From positions 1-64,000 of the forward strand of contig CAWFWE010000011.1 of the NCBI GenBank assembly GCA_963819475.1: a DNA stretch of 64,000 bases, given 5' to 3'. The position numbers were made by a program, and so were the translations under genes. Below are positions 17,305 to 25,247 of the stretch, in pieces. A model generated the notes under the pieces. That model worked only from the letters and a program-made list of their open reading frames with translations. It searched no databases and was not told the origin of the DNA. The stretch comes from DASUAS01 sp963819475. GTDB taxonomy: Bacteria > Actinomycetota > Acidimicrobiia > IMCC26256 > DASPTH01. Numbering within the stretch: position 1 is the stretch's first letter; each line of letters starts with the position of its first letter.

Positions 17305-17897
17305 GGGGCCGCCCCTGATGCCGTGCACCACGACCAGTCACCGCCCCCGAGCGCAGCCTCCTGGCCGCCCGTCTCGGTCGTCGAGTACGAGGTCTCGATC
17401 CGCATCGCGGTCTTCGACTTGAGGATCGCACCGCCCAGCATCGGCGACACGAACTTGGCGACGGAGTCCACCGGGTACTCGGTGCAGACGATGATCGCCT
17501 CACCCTTCTGGAACGAGCCGGTGGCGGTGAAGTCGGCGCTCCCCGACATGACCTTCACCCGAGTGTTGGCGTAGCTGAGGCCGATCTGGTTCTTCGCCAG
17601 GCACATCAGCTTCTGGATGTCGGTCGACGGGCTGCCGGTGACGCCGGTCAAGGAGCAAGTGGTCGTGCTGCCGAAGTTCCCGACCGCGCCCTGGCGCGCG
17701 GCTTCGCGCGTGCCCTGACGGACGGTGATGTAGTTGTTGTACGTCAGGCCGAACTCGATGACACCGAAGACGATGAGCACGAACAGCGGCAGGATGATCG
17801 CGAGCTCGACCATCGCCGCGCCGCGTTCACCTCGGAGCCGCCTGGCTTCAGCACGTCGTCGTACTAGGGATATGACACTCACGGAATTTGCACCCAA
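17301..17897 (-). CDS. TadE-like pseudopilin
   Basis: A 198-residue minor pilin of the Tad (tight adherence) system. The sequence GERGAAMVELAIILPLFVLIVFGVIEFG has a Gly before a five-residue run ending in Glu and then a hydrophobic helix, as needed for prepilin peptidase cleavage. It continues with the TadE signature YNNYITVRQGTREAARQGA. The body carries Cys residues that may form disulfides outside the cell. The start is uncertain: a TTG at 17897 is in frame, and GTG codons at 17882 and 17876 lack a clear Shine-Dalgarno sequence. It is translationally coupled to the TadG-like gene. Confidence 0.8.
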   Translation of the reverse strand: MGANSVSVISLVRRRAEARRLRGERGAAMVELAIILPLFVLIVFGVIEFGLTYNNYITVRQGTREAARQGAVGNFGSTTTCSLTGVTGSPSTDIQKLMCLAKNQIGLSYANTRVKVMSGSADFTATGSFQKGEAIIVCTEYPVDSVAKFVSPMLGGAILKSKTAMRIETSYSTTETGGQEAALGGGDWSWCTASGAAP

Positions 17898-17989
17898 ACT
17901 TCTCTTGCCCGAGAGAACTCTGTGCCTGCTTGTGTCGGTGACATCGGAGCAGCGGCAGGGGTTCTGAAGACCAATGTGGCCTATGGCGA

Positions 17990-18005
17990 CGTGAACTACG
18001 TCACG
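17990..18005. promoter_or_regulatory. CRP/GlxR-like palindrome upstream of the Flp pilin gene
   Basis: CGTGAACTACGTCACG has perfect 5-base half sites (CGTGA/TCACG) around a 6-base centre containing TA. This matches the form of actinobacterial CRP/GlxR sites (GTGNNNTANNNCAC). A second perfect palindrome, CCGAAG-A-CTTCGG, lies at 18009-18021. Both sit between the divergent tadE and Flp genes, so they could control either. Confidence 0.4.
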
Positions 18006-18122
18006 CGCCCGAAGACTTCGGTCAAGGGAATCGCTCGCTCACGCCGATGCCCCTCGTGCGGTGACCACCGTGCGGGACGGGAACCATCTCTCTCAACTGG
18101 CGTGAAAGGGCGTGCAGAGAAC

Positions 18123-18317
18123 ATGAACCTCTTCGTGTTGCGTACCTGGCTGGAAGCGAAGTTCGCCAAGGACGAGCGTGGTGCTTCGATGGTGGAGTAC
18201 ATCCTCCTCGTCGCGCTGATCGCGCTCGCCGTGATCGCGGCCGTCGTCTTCTTGAAGGACCAGGTCAACGGCAAGTTCAACGACGCCGGGTCGAAGCTCT
18301 CGAGCTCGGGCAGCTGA
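18123..18317 (+). CDS. flp: Flp-family type IVb pilin
   Basis: The 64-residue major pilin of a Tad-type adhesive pilus. The leader is basic and ends in Gly20; cleavage there would leave ASMVEY, with Glu at position 5 followed by Tyr, the Flp hallmark. The helix VEYILLVALIALAVIAAVVFL then spans the membrane before assembly. A short hydrophilic Ser/Lys/Gly tail follows. The ATG at 18123 was chosen because the upstream in-frame sequence shows no pilin features. Only pilin-like genes are here; the CpaF/TadA ATPase, TadB/C and the peptidase must be elsewhere. A strong terminator follows. Confidence 0.92.
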   Translation: MNLFVLRTWLEAKFAKDERGASMVEYILLVALIALAVIAAVVFLKDQVNGKFNDAGSKLSSSGS

Positions 18318-18344
18318 ACCGACGTCCGTAGGGACTGCGAAACA

Positions 18345-18374
18345 GAAGGGCCCCGTCTGCGGACGGGGCCCTTC
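18345..18374 (+). terminator. Rho-independent terminator after the Flp pilin gene
   Basis: A perfect 13-bp stem (18345-18357 with 18362-18374) with a 4-base loop, GC-rich at its centre and followed by T and C residues. It lies 27 bases after the pilin stop and before greA. Confidence 0.85.
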
Positions 18375-18407
18375 TTCGCGTCGGCAACCAGCCGGTAGCC
18401 TGCACCG

Positions 18408-18878
18408 ATGGACCCTTCCCACCTCTCGCAGCAGGCCTACGACCGGCTCCAGGAGGAACTCGCCGAGCGGTCGGGCCCGCGCCGCAAGGAGATTTCGGCG
18501 TGGATCGAGCGGGCGCGCGAGCACGGCGACATCAAGGAGAACGCCGACTACGACGCGGCGAAGAACGAACAGGGCCACAACGAAGCGCGGGTCCGGCAGC
18601 TGGAGGAGATCCTGCGCACGGCAGTCGTCGTCGCGGGGCCGAGCGGTGAGGTGGTCGCGCCCGGCACCGTCGTCGAGGTGCGGATGGAGGGCGACGACGA
18701 GACCACGTCGTACCTCGTGGGGTCCATCGAGGAGCGCAGCGAGGAATTCGAGGTGCTGTCGACCTCGTCGCCGCTCGGGCAGGCGCTGCTCGAGCACCGG
18801 CCGGGGGAGACCGTGAGCTACGAGGGCCCCCGGCGCACGTTCGCGGTCCAGATCGTCAGCGTCCGCCCCGCGAGCTGA
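18408..18878 (+). CDS. greA: Transcription elongation factor GreA
   Basis: A 156-residue factor that enters the secondary channel of RNA polymerase and stimulates cleavage of backtracked RNA. The N-terminal antiparallel coiled coil (residues about 1-75) includes SQQAYDRLQEELAER and the tip acidic residues in HGDIKENADYDAAKNEQ. The C-terminal FKBP-like domain ends with GQALLEHRPGETVSYEGP. The start codon is 6 bases downstream of a TAGCCT box (18396-18401) with no Shine-Dalgarno sequence, so a leaderless mRNA is likely. Confidence 0.95.
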   Translation: MDPSHLSQQAYDRLQEELAERSGPRRKEISAWIERAREHGDIKENADYDAAKNEQGHNEARVRQLEEILRTAVVVAGPSGEVVAPGTVVEVRMEGDDETTSYLVGSIEERSEEFEVLSTSSPLGQALLEHRPGETVSYEGPRRTFAVQIVSVRPAS

Positions 18879-18916
18879 CGGCGCGCGATCGCGTCGAGCA
18901 CGCCCCGAACGGGGTC

Positions 18917-18945
18917 TTGTGCATCGAACGCGTGTTCGGTAGAGT
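18917..18945 (+). promoter_or_regulatory. LexA-type SOS box inside the promoter of the HNH gene
   Basis: TTGTGC (18917-18922) and TAGAGT (18940-18945) are spaced by 17 bases. The spacer contains TCGAACGCGTGTTCGG (18924-18939), a 15-of-16 match to the mycobacterial-type LexA box TCGAAC-N4-GTTCGA. A repressor bound here would sit exactly between the two promoter boxes. Confidence 0.8.
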
Positions 18946-19030
18946 GAGGTCGACGCCGCGAGGACCGGGCGTCCGAGGTCCTCCTCTCGTTCAGCACCCG
19001 TTCGCGGTGTGCGCGCGCTCGAGGAGGATC

Positions 19031-20165
19031 GTGGTCGATCTGAAGCACGCCGTACGCGATCTCCAGGGCGCGCTCGAGGGCTTCGATGCGTCGATGCTCA
19101 CGGGTGAGCAGTGCGCGGCCCTGCTCGGGGACCTGGCGCGGATTCGGAAGGCATGCGGGGCGGTGGAGGCCGCCGTCGCGGCGCGGGCCGCAGCGAGCGG
19201 CGCGCACCACCGAGCCGGTTTCGCCGGCGCGCCGGATTGGCTCGCCGCGCTGTCCGGCACCACCGCCCATGACGCGAGAGTCGCGCTCGAGACCATCGCC
19301 GAGGTCGGACACCGGCCCGAGACCCGCGACGCACTCTTCGCCGGTCGGGTCTCGATGGCGCAGGCACGAGAGATCACCCGCACCGAGGCGATCGCGCCGG
19401 GGAACGAGCGCGAGCTTCTTGAGCTCGCAACGCGTTCGGGCCTGCATCGCGTCGCGCGCGGTCACCCGCGAGCTGCGTGCCGCGGCGATCCCTCCGGACG
19501 AGCTCTACGAGCGCCAGCGCGAGTCGCGTTCCTTCATCCACTGGCGTGACGAGCTCGGGATGGTGTGCATCAAGGGTCGCCTCATGCCCGAGGTCGGGGT
19601 ACCGCTGATCAAGCGGGTCGAGGCCGGCGCCGGACGCGCCCGGCGTGAGACGAGATCGGTTGAGCCGTTCGAAGCGCTCGCGGCCGATGCCTTCGGGGTG
19701 ATCGTCGCGGGTGGCGGTCCGCGCCGTTCCCGGTCGACGGACCTCGTTCTCGTGTCCGATGTCGCGGCCTGGTTGCGCGGTCACGGGCACGCCGGCGAGG
19801 TGGCGAAGATCGTCGGCGGCGGTCCGCTACCCGTCTCCGTCATCGAGGCCCTGTCCGAGAACGCGTTCTACAAGGCGGTGCTGCACGACGGTACGCAAGT
19901 GCTCACGGTCGCCCACTACGGTCGGTCGCTGCCCGCACATGTACGCACCGCCCTCGAGCTGGGGTTCCCGCCGGGGTTCGACGGCGCGGTCTGCTCCGAG
20001 GAAGGGTGCGATCGCCGCCACAACCTCGAATGGGACCACGACGATCCGTACTCGAACGGCGGCCCGACCAACGCCGGCAACCTGGAGGCGAGGTGTGGGC
20101 CCGATCATCAGGCCAAGACGACACGCGACCGGGCCGCGGGTCGCCTCGGGGGACGATCACCGTGA
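19031..20165 (+). CDS. DUF222/13E12-family HNH endonuclease-like protein (frameshifted)
   Basis: A protein of about 377 residues after removal of one extra base near 19445-19460. The N-terminal helical DUF222-like region (LKHAVRDLQGALEGFDASML, then ARIRKACGAVEAAVAARAA) runs in one frame to the shift, and the rest continues in the next frame. The C-terminal HNH module has Cys pairs and the motif WDHDDPYSNGGPTNAGNLEA, then CGPDHQ. The GTG at 19031 follows GAGGAGG. This family is often SOS-controlled in actinobacteria, and a LexA box precedes it here. The biological role of the family is unsettled; nuclease activity is inferred from the fold only. Confidence 0.8.
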
Positions 20166-20187
20166 CCCGCGTGGGTACGCTCCGCGG

Positions 20188-20846
20188 ATGAACTTGGTCG
20201 GCCACGTCGCGGCTGCGCTCTCGCCCGATCGCGTCGATCCATCATCAGACTTCCTGGTCGGGTGCATGCTGCCCGACCTGGCGGCGATCGCACGCGTGCG
20301 CATCGCCACGCCTGCGGGCGACCTCGGGAGTGGCGTCGAGTTCCACCACGCGTGCGACGCCGTCTTCCACGAGTCGGCGTGGTTCCGCGAGACCAACCGC
20401 GACGTGCGCGACGCCCTCCTCGACGCAGGGGTGACCACCGGCACGCGGCGCGGGCGTGCGCGCACGCCGGCACCGAGATGCTCCTCGACGGGGCGCTGGT
20501 CGCCGAGCCCCGGATCGAGACGTCCGCGCGCCGGACGCTCGCTGCCGTCGACGCCGACGCCGAGTTGCTGGCATCGCTCGCACCCACCGAGGCGCGCGCC
20601 GTCGTCACCCAGCGCCTCCACGCCGTCGGGTCGAGCCTCGATCCGATTGGCTACCGCGACGCGGTGTTCGTGGCGGACCGGCTCCACCGAATGACCGCCG
20701 GTCGGCGTCGCATCGAGGTGCGTCCGCGCGACGTGCCGACCATCGCCGACACCCTCGGCCGCTTCGCGCCAGGGATCCGCGCCGCCGCGCCCGAAGTCGT
20801 CGCCGCGGTCAGGCGGGCGGTCCCCAGCCCCCACCGCCCGGAGTGA
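20188..20846 (+). CDS. Hypothetical protein, weakly like ACP phosphodiesterase (frameshifted)
   Basis: A protein of about 219 residues once a missing base near 20445-20460 is restored. The N-terminus MNLVGHVAAALSPDRV, then FLVGCMLPDLAAIARV and FHHACDAVFHESAWF, has the spacing of His and Asp residues seen in AcpH-like (acyl-carrier-protein phosphodiesterase) and related metal-dependent proteins. The similarity is weak and I would not assign a reaction. The ATG lies 6 bases after a TACGCT box (20176-20181). The end overlaps the convergent hyuB gene by 38 bases. Confidence 0.55.
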
Positions 20847-22344
20847 GCACGCGCAGCACGTCGCCGGGCGCGAGCGTCACGGTGCACTTGTCGAGCAGGC
20901 GCCGGGCGCCTTGCTCATCGCCGCCGGGCAGCAGCCAGTTCTCGCCGGCTGCCCCCGGCGCGCCACCTTCGAGACCCCATGGACGGCTCACCCGTCGCTC
21001 GGTCACGAGCGAGACGGTGATCGGTGCCAACGCCTCGAGCTCGCGCACGATGCCGTCACCGCCCGCGTGCGTGCCCGCACCGCCGCTGCCCCACCGCAAT
21101 CCGTAGCGTCGCACGCGCACTGGCAGTGCCCGCTCCATCGCCTCGACGGGGGTGTCGAGCGTGTTCGTCATCGCGGTGTGGACGCCGCTCATGCCGTCGG
21201 CCCAGGGACGTGCTCCTTGACCTCCGCCGAGGGTCTCGTAGTGCACCCAACCGTCACCGCCGAGGAGCACATTGTTCATCGTGCCCTGGCTGGCGGCGCC
21301 GATCCGCCCGGGCACGGCCTGCGCCAGCGCCCCCAGGCACACGTCCGCCACCCGCTGGCTCACCTCCACGTTGCCGGCCCCCACGGCAACCGGAGGCTGC
21401 GCTGCCACCACCGATCCCGCGGGTGCGACGATCCGCACCGGACGCATCGCGCCGCCATTCGCGGGAAGCGACGGATCGGTGGCCGAGCGGATCGCGAACG
21501 CGACCGCGCTCACCGTGACCGCCTCGACCGCGTTCACGTTGCCGGGTCGCTGGTCGTCGGAGCCGGTGAAGTCGAACGTCACCTCGTCGCCAGCGACGGT
21601 GAGGGTGAGCGCGATGCGCGTCGGTGTCTGTTGTTGCGGCCGGGGACCGGCCGAGTCGAGCACGTCCGTGAACTGCCACCGCCCGTCCGGCAGCGCGTCG
21701 AGCGCGGCGCGCATGCGCCGCTCGCCGTAGTCGAGCACCTCGTCGAAGCGCTCGGTGCCGTCGAGCACGCGCACGAGCTCGGCCAACCGGGAGACGCCGA
21801 GCACGTTGGCGCCCCACTGCGCGTCGAGGTCGCCCCGCCGCTCGTCGCGCGTGCGCGACGCGTCGACCACCCGGGCCAGCACCGCGTCGTCGATCGGGGT
21901 GGGCGGTAGGCGCAGTCCCTCCTCGTCGACGGTGAGCGCATCGGGTGGCATCGAACCGGGCGCGCTGCCGCCGACATCGGCGTGATGCGCGCGGTTCGCC
22001 ACCCACCCGACCAGCAGACCGTCGCCGGTCGCGTCCGCGAACACCGGCGACACCATTGTGAGGTCGTTGAGGTGGGTCCCACCCGCGAACGGGTCGTTGA
22101 GCAGCATCGGCGCCCGGGTCCCGGTGGCGATCGCGGCCGCCACCGACGCCGGCATCGACCCGAGGTGCACGGGGATGTGCTCCGCCTGCGCGAGCAGCTC
22201 GCCGGCGGCCGTGAACAACGCCGCCGAGCAGTCGGCGCGCTCCTTGATGTTCGGGCTGAACGCGCTGCGCCGCAGCACCGCGCCCATCTCGTCGGCGATC
22301 GACGACAGTCGCGAGCTCAGGATCTGCAGCTCGGCCGGGTTCAC
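20809..22344 (-). CDS. hyuB: Hydantoinase B/oxoprolinase family protein
   Basis: The 511-residue B subunit of an ATP-dependent hydantoinase, oxoprolinase or acetone-carboxylase-like enzyme. Family signatures include the start NPAELQILSSRLSSIADEMG, then LRRSAFSPNIKERADCSAA, HIPVHLGSMPASV, LNDPFAGGTHLNDLT and ANRAHHADVGG. The end GDVLRVLTPGGGGWG is typical. The GTG at 22344 overlaps the hyuA stop (GTGA), as expected for subunits made in equal amounts. The exact substrate cannot be read from sequence; 5-oxoproline and N-methylhydantoin are the main candidates. Confidence 0.9.
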   Translation of the reverse strand: MNPAELQILSSRLSSIADEMGAVLRRSAFSPNIKERADCSAALFTAAGELLAQAEHIPVHLGSMPASVAAAIATGTRAPMLLNDPFAGGTHLNDLTMVSPVFADATGDGLLVGWVANRAHHADVGGSAPGSMPPDALTVDEEGLRLPPTPIDDAVLARVVDASRTRDERRGDLDAQWGANVLGVSRLAELVRVLDGTERFDEVLDYGERRMRAALDALPDGRWQFTDVLDSAGPRPQQQTPTRIALTLTVAGDEVTFDFTGSDDQRPGNVNAVEAVTVSAVAFAIRSATDPSLPANGGAMRPVRIVAPAGSVVAAQPPVAVGAGNVEVSQRVADVCLGALAQAVPGRIGAASQGTMNNVLLGGDGWVHYETLGGGQGARPWADGMSGVHTAMTNTLDTPVEAMERALPVRVRRYGLRWGSGGAGTHAGGDGIVRELEALAPITVSLVTERRVSRPWGLEGGAPGAAGENWLLPGGDEQGARRLLDKCTVTLAPGDVLRVLTPGGGGWGPPA

Positions 22345-24113
22345 GTGCGGCGCACCACCCACGCGCCGGTCGGTCCCGGCTCGGCCCGCCACCCCTCGGG
22401 GATCCACACCGTGCAGTCGGGTTCGGCGACCACCGCCGGGCCCCGCACCTCCGCCCGTGGCGACCCCGGCAGGTCGTCAACGGTCAGCGGCGCCGGGCGG
22501 CTGACGCGCGCCCGCAGCGCGATCACCTCGACCGGCGCACCGGGTCGCGCAAACCCGTTGCGTCGCTCGTGCTCGGCCGGGAACCCGGCGATCTCCTCCA
22601 CCGTCAGCTCGTGACTCTGGCCCGCGTAGCGACAATCGAGCCAGCTCGTCACGTCACCGCCCGGGAGCAGGGCGGCGACCCGGTCGGCGAGCTCGGCGCG
22701 CGCCCCAGCGAGGCCCTCGACGACGCGGGGCGTCGCCCAGGACTGCACGAGCTCGCGCTGCTCGGGCGCGCACAGCAGCCCCACCGCCGAGAAGACCCCC
22801 GCGCGAGGCGGTACGACGACGGCGCGCATCCCGAGCCGGTCCGCGATCGAGCACGCGTGGAGCGGACCGGCACCGCCGAACGCCACCAGCGCCAGGTCGC
22901 GGGGATCGACACCCTGCTCGACGCTGACCACCCGGACCGCGCGTTCCATCGCCGCGTCGACGACCGCGATCACACCGTCGGCCGTCACTCCCGCACGCTG
23001 CAACGCGGCGCGCGCGGCGTCGACCGACAAGCGCCCGAACCCGGGGAGCTCGAGGTCGGCAGGGATGCGGCCGAGCACGAGGTTGGCGTCGGTCACCGTC
23101 GCCGCGCCGCCGCCGCGCCGGTAGCACGCGGGGCCCGGATCGGCGCCCGCGCTCTCGGGACCGACCACCAGCGCACCGCCGGCGTCCAGCCGGGCCACCG
23201 AACCGCCGCCGGCCCCGATGGTGTGGATGGCGAGCGCGGGCAACCGAATCGGGAACCCGCCGATCGTGCGCGTCGCGGTCGGCTCGGGCACGCCGCCCTG
23301 GACCAGGCACACGTCGGTGCTGGTCCCACCCATGTCGAACGCCACTGCGTCGCCGAGGTCGCACGCGACCGCGACCGCTGCCGCGGCCCGCACCCCGGCC
23401 GCGGGTCCGGAGAGGAGCAACCGGGCCGGATGCTCGACCGCGTCGACGAGCACCACGAGACCGCCGGCCGACGTCATCACCAGCACCTCCGCGGCGGCAT
23501 CGGCCACCCGCCCGAGCGCCTGCGAGCACACCGGGCGAAGCGCGGCGTCGGCCACCGTCGTGACCATCCGCTCGTACTCGCGGAACTCGGGCGACACCTC
23601 GTGCGAGCAGACCGCGTCGATCCCGCGGCCGCGCACGACGTCGGCCACCGCGCGCTCGTGGACACCGTCGAGATCGGCGTGGAGCAGACACACCGCGACC
23701 GCGTCGACGTCGTCGAACGGGGGCACGACCCCGTCGAACTCCTCCACCACGCCACCGGTGGCGTCGAGGCGCCCCGAGACCTCGAACCGGAGCTCCCGGG
23801 GCACCAGCGGCGACGGACGGTCGACGCGCGCGTCGTAGAGCGACGGGCGGGCCTGCCGCGCGATCTCCAGCACGTCGGCGAAGCCCCGCGTCGCCACCAG
23901 CGCAACGCGGCCCAGGCGCCGCTCCAACAGCGCGTTGGTCGCCACCGTGGTGCCGTGGGCGAGGACCTCGGGCGCGAAGGACCGGCAGACGTCGACCACC
24001 GCACGCGACGGATCCGCGGGGGTGGAGGGCACCTTGGTGGTGCGACCGTCGTCGGCGACGACGTCGGTGAAGGTGCCGCCGGTGTCGACGCCCAGCCTCG
24101 CGCTGCCTGGCAC
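22341..24113 (-). CDS. hyuA: Hydantoinase A/oxoprolinase family protein
   Basis: The ATP-binding A subunit (about 590 residues) with the ASKHA-type fold. The N-terminal phosphate loop is LGVDTGGTFTDVVADDG and the second domain begins AVAFDMGGTSTDVCLV. Further signatures are HGTTVATNALLER, GAGGGSVARLDAGG and VAFGGAGPLHACSIADRLG. It is shorter than the usual ~680 residues, mainly at the C-terminal end. The start is GTG 24113 or 24119; neither has a clear Shine-Dalgarno sequence. It is coupled to hyuB by a 4-base overlap and lies 62 bases downstream of a winged-helix regulator on the same strand. Confidence 0.9.
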   Translation of the reverse strand: MPGSARLGVDTGGTFTDVVADDGRTTKVPSTPADPSRAVVDVCRSFAPEVLAHGTTVATNALLERRLGRVALVATRGFADVLEIARQARPSLYDARVDRPSPLVPRELRFEVSGRLDATGGVVEEFDGVVPPFDDVDAVAVCLLHADLDGVHERAVADVVRGRGIDAVCSHEVSPEFREYERMVTTVADAALRPVCSQALGRVADAAAEVLVMTSAGGLVVLVDAVEHPARLLLSGPAAGVRAAAAVAVACDLGDAVAFDMGGTSTDVCLVQGGVPEPTATRTIGGFPIRLPALAIHTIGAGGGSVARLDAGGALVVGPESAGADPGPACYRRGGGAATVTDANLVLGRIPADLELPGFGRLSVDAARAALQRAGVTADGVIAVVDAAMERAVRVVSVEQGVDPRDLALVAFGGAGPLHACSIADRLGMRAVVVPPRAGVFSAVGLLCAPEQRELVQSWATPRVVEGLAGARAELADRVAALLPGGDVTSWLDCRYAGQSHELTVEEIAGFPAEHERRNGFARPGAPVEVIALRARVSRPAPLTVDDLPGSPRAEVRGPAVVAEPDCTVWIPEGWRAEPGPTGAWVVRRT

Positions 24114-24175
24114 GGCCACGACGCTACCGACGGCGGGGCAGGGCAGCCGCGCTCGCCGCTCAGGCTCGGTGACGG

Positions 24176-24679
24176 CTACCCGACGCCGTTGGGCTCGAGC
24201 GCCTGGAGGAGGTACCCGCGGGCGCGCACCGTGCGGACCTCGAGGCCGAGGGTCGAGATGCGCCGCCGCAGACGGAGCATGTGCACGTCGAGTGCGTTCC
24301 GGGTGGGGCTCCCGCCCGGCCACGCACGGCGCACGAGCGTGTCCCGCCCGACCACCGCGTTGAAGCGGTCGATCAGCGCCGCCGCCAGCGCCCGCTCCAC
24401 CGGTGAGAGCGTGACCCACCGGCCCCGGTAGCGCAGCAGCCCGTCGTCGTCGACGGTGGGCGCGACGGCGGTGCGCCCGGCGCGTGACGCCAACGTCGAG
24501 ACTCGCACGCGGAGGTCGTCCTCGGCCGCCGGGAGCCGGATCCAGTCCTCGAGCGGATCCACCGGCTCGGGGGCGGCGAGATCCTCGCCCACGAGCAGGA
24601 GGCGGGGCGCGCCGGCGGCCCGCAGCCGTTCCAGCCGCTCGGTTTCCTCGGGCCATCGCACCAGGACGACGTCGGTCAT
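24176..24679 (-). CDS. Orphan winged-helix regulator with degenerate receiver-like N-terminus
   Basis: A 167-residue protein. Residues about 75-160 form an OmpR/PhoB-type winged helix (YRGRWVTLSPVERALAAALI, DTLVRRAWPGGSPTRNALDV, then RLRRRISTLGLEVRTVRARG). Residues 1-65 (MTDVVLVRWPEETERLERLR ... RLLLVGEDLAAP) look like a shortened receiver fold, but the acidic pocket and the phospho-acceptor Asp are not in place. It is therefore probably an atypical regulator working without phosphorylation. No kinase gene is next to it. The gene lies upstream of hyuAB on the same strand and could control that pair. Confidence 0.75.
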   Translation of the reverse strand: MTDVVLVRWPEETERLERLRAAGAPRLLLVGEDLAAPEPVDPLEDWIRLPAAEDDLRVRVSTLASRAGRTAVAPTVDDDGLLRYRGRWVTLSPVERALAAALIDRFNAVVGRDTLVRRAWPGGSPTRNALDVHMLRLRRRISTLGLEVRTVRARGYLLQALEPNGVG

Positions 24680-24799
24680 CTGCGCACCGTACGGACGATT
24701 CGTTACGGATCGGTTACGCCGCAGTGAATGCCGGCTTGCCTCCGGAACGCTACCTGCCCGGGACCCTCACCTGACAACTTCCTGACATAGATAGGACTA

Positions 24800-24825
24800 C
24801 GAACTGTTCGGTATGCTTCCGATCA
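24800..24825 (+). promoter_or_regulatory. Candidate MarR operator and -10 box
   Basis: The perfect palindrome CGAAC-T-GTTCG (24800-24810) lies just ahead of a TATGCT box (24812-24817). The ATG at 24825 follows that box after 7 bases, matching the leaderless spacing seen at other genes here. Autorepression by the MarR protein would fit. Confidence 0.4.
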
Positions 24826-25247
24826 TGGATGCCGCCGTCCTCACCCTCGCCCGCCTGGCCCGCCTCCTCGAGCGGGCGTGCACCGAGCTGACCCTGTCGC
24901 AGTACCGGCTCCTGGCCATGATCGCCGACGGCGCCGAGCGGGCCAGCCAGATCGCGGGGCGCCTGGCGCTCACCAAGCCGACGGTCTCGGCGACGATCGA
25001 CACGCTCGTCGAGCGCGGCCTCGTGACCCGCGCCGTCGCCGACGACGACCGGCGCGCGCTGCGGCTGCAGATCACCGCCGAGGGCCGTGCCGTGATCGGT
25101 GCGGCCGAGCGCGGCATGCGCGAGAGGCTCGACGATCTCCTGACCCACGTCGCCGACCCGGAGGCGGTGCACTCCGCGCTGGCGCAGCTCGGCGACGCCC
25201 TCGACGAACGACGGGAGCAGCGCCGGGCGGCCCGGGAGGGCGCGTGA
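24825..25247 (+). CDS. MarR-family transcriptional regulator
   Basis: A 140-residue dimeric winged-helix repressor. The helix-turn-helix lies in ASQIAGRLALTKPTVSATIDTLVERG, followed by the wing VTRAVADDDRRALRLQITAEG, and dimer helices at both ends. Family members respond to small aromatic ligands or oxidants. I prefer the ATG at 24825 because of the -10 box just upstream; an ATG at 24813 would add four residues. The stop overlaps the GTG start of the ABC exporter gene, so it probably regulates that exporter and itself. Confidence 0.9.
   Translation: MDAAVLTLARLARLLERACTELTLSQYRLLAMIADGAERASQIAGRLALTKPTVSATIDTLVERGLVTRAVADDDRRALRLQITAEGRAVIGAAERGMRERLDDLLTHVADPEAVHSALAQLGDALDERREQRRAAREGA

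Noticed and set aside
17922..18122. Upstream extension of the Flp pilin frame
   Set aside because: A pilin leader is short and basic; the extra 67 residues show no such pattern and cover the promoter region.
24111..24656. N-terminal extension of hyuA
   Set aside because: Upstream in-frame sequence is Arg/Gly-rich and overlaps the winged-helix gene. The phosphate-loop domain starts after 24113.
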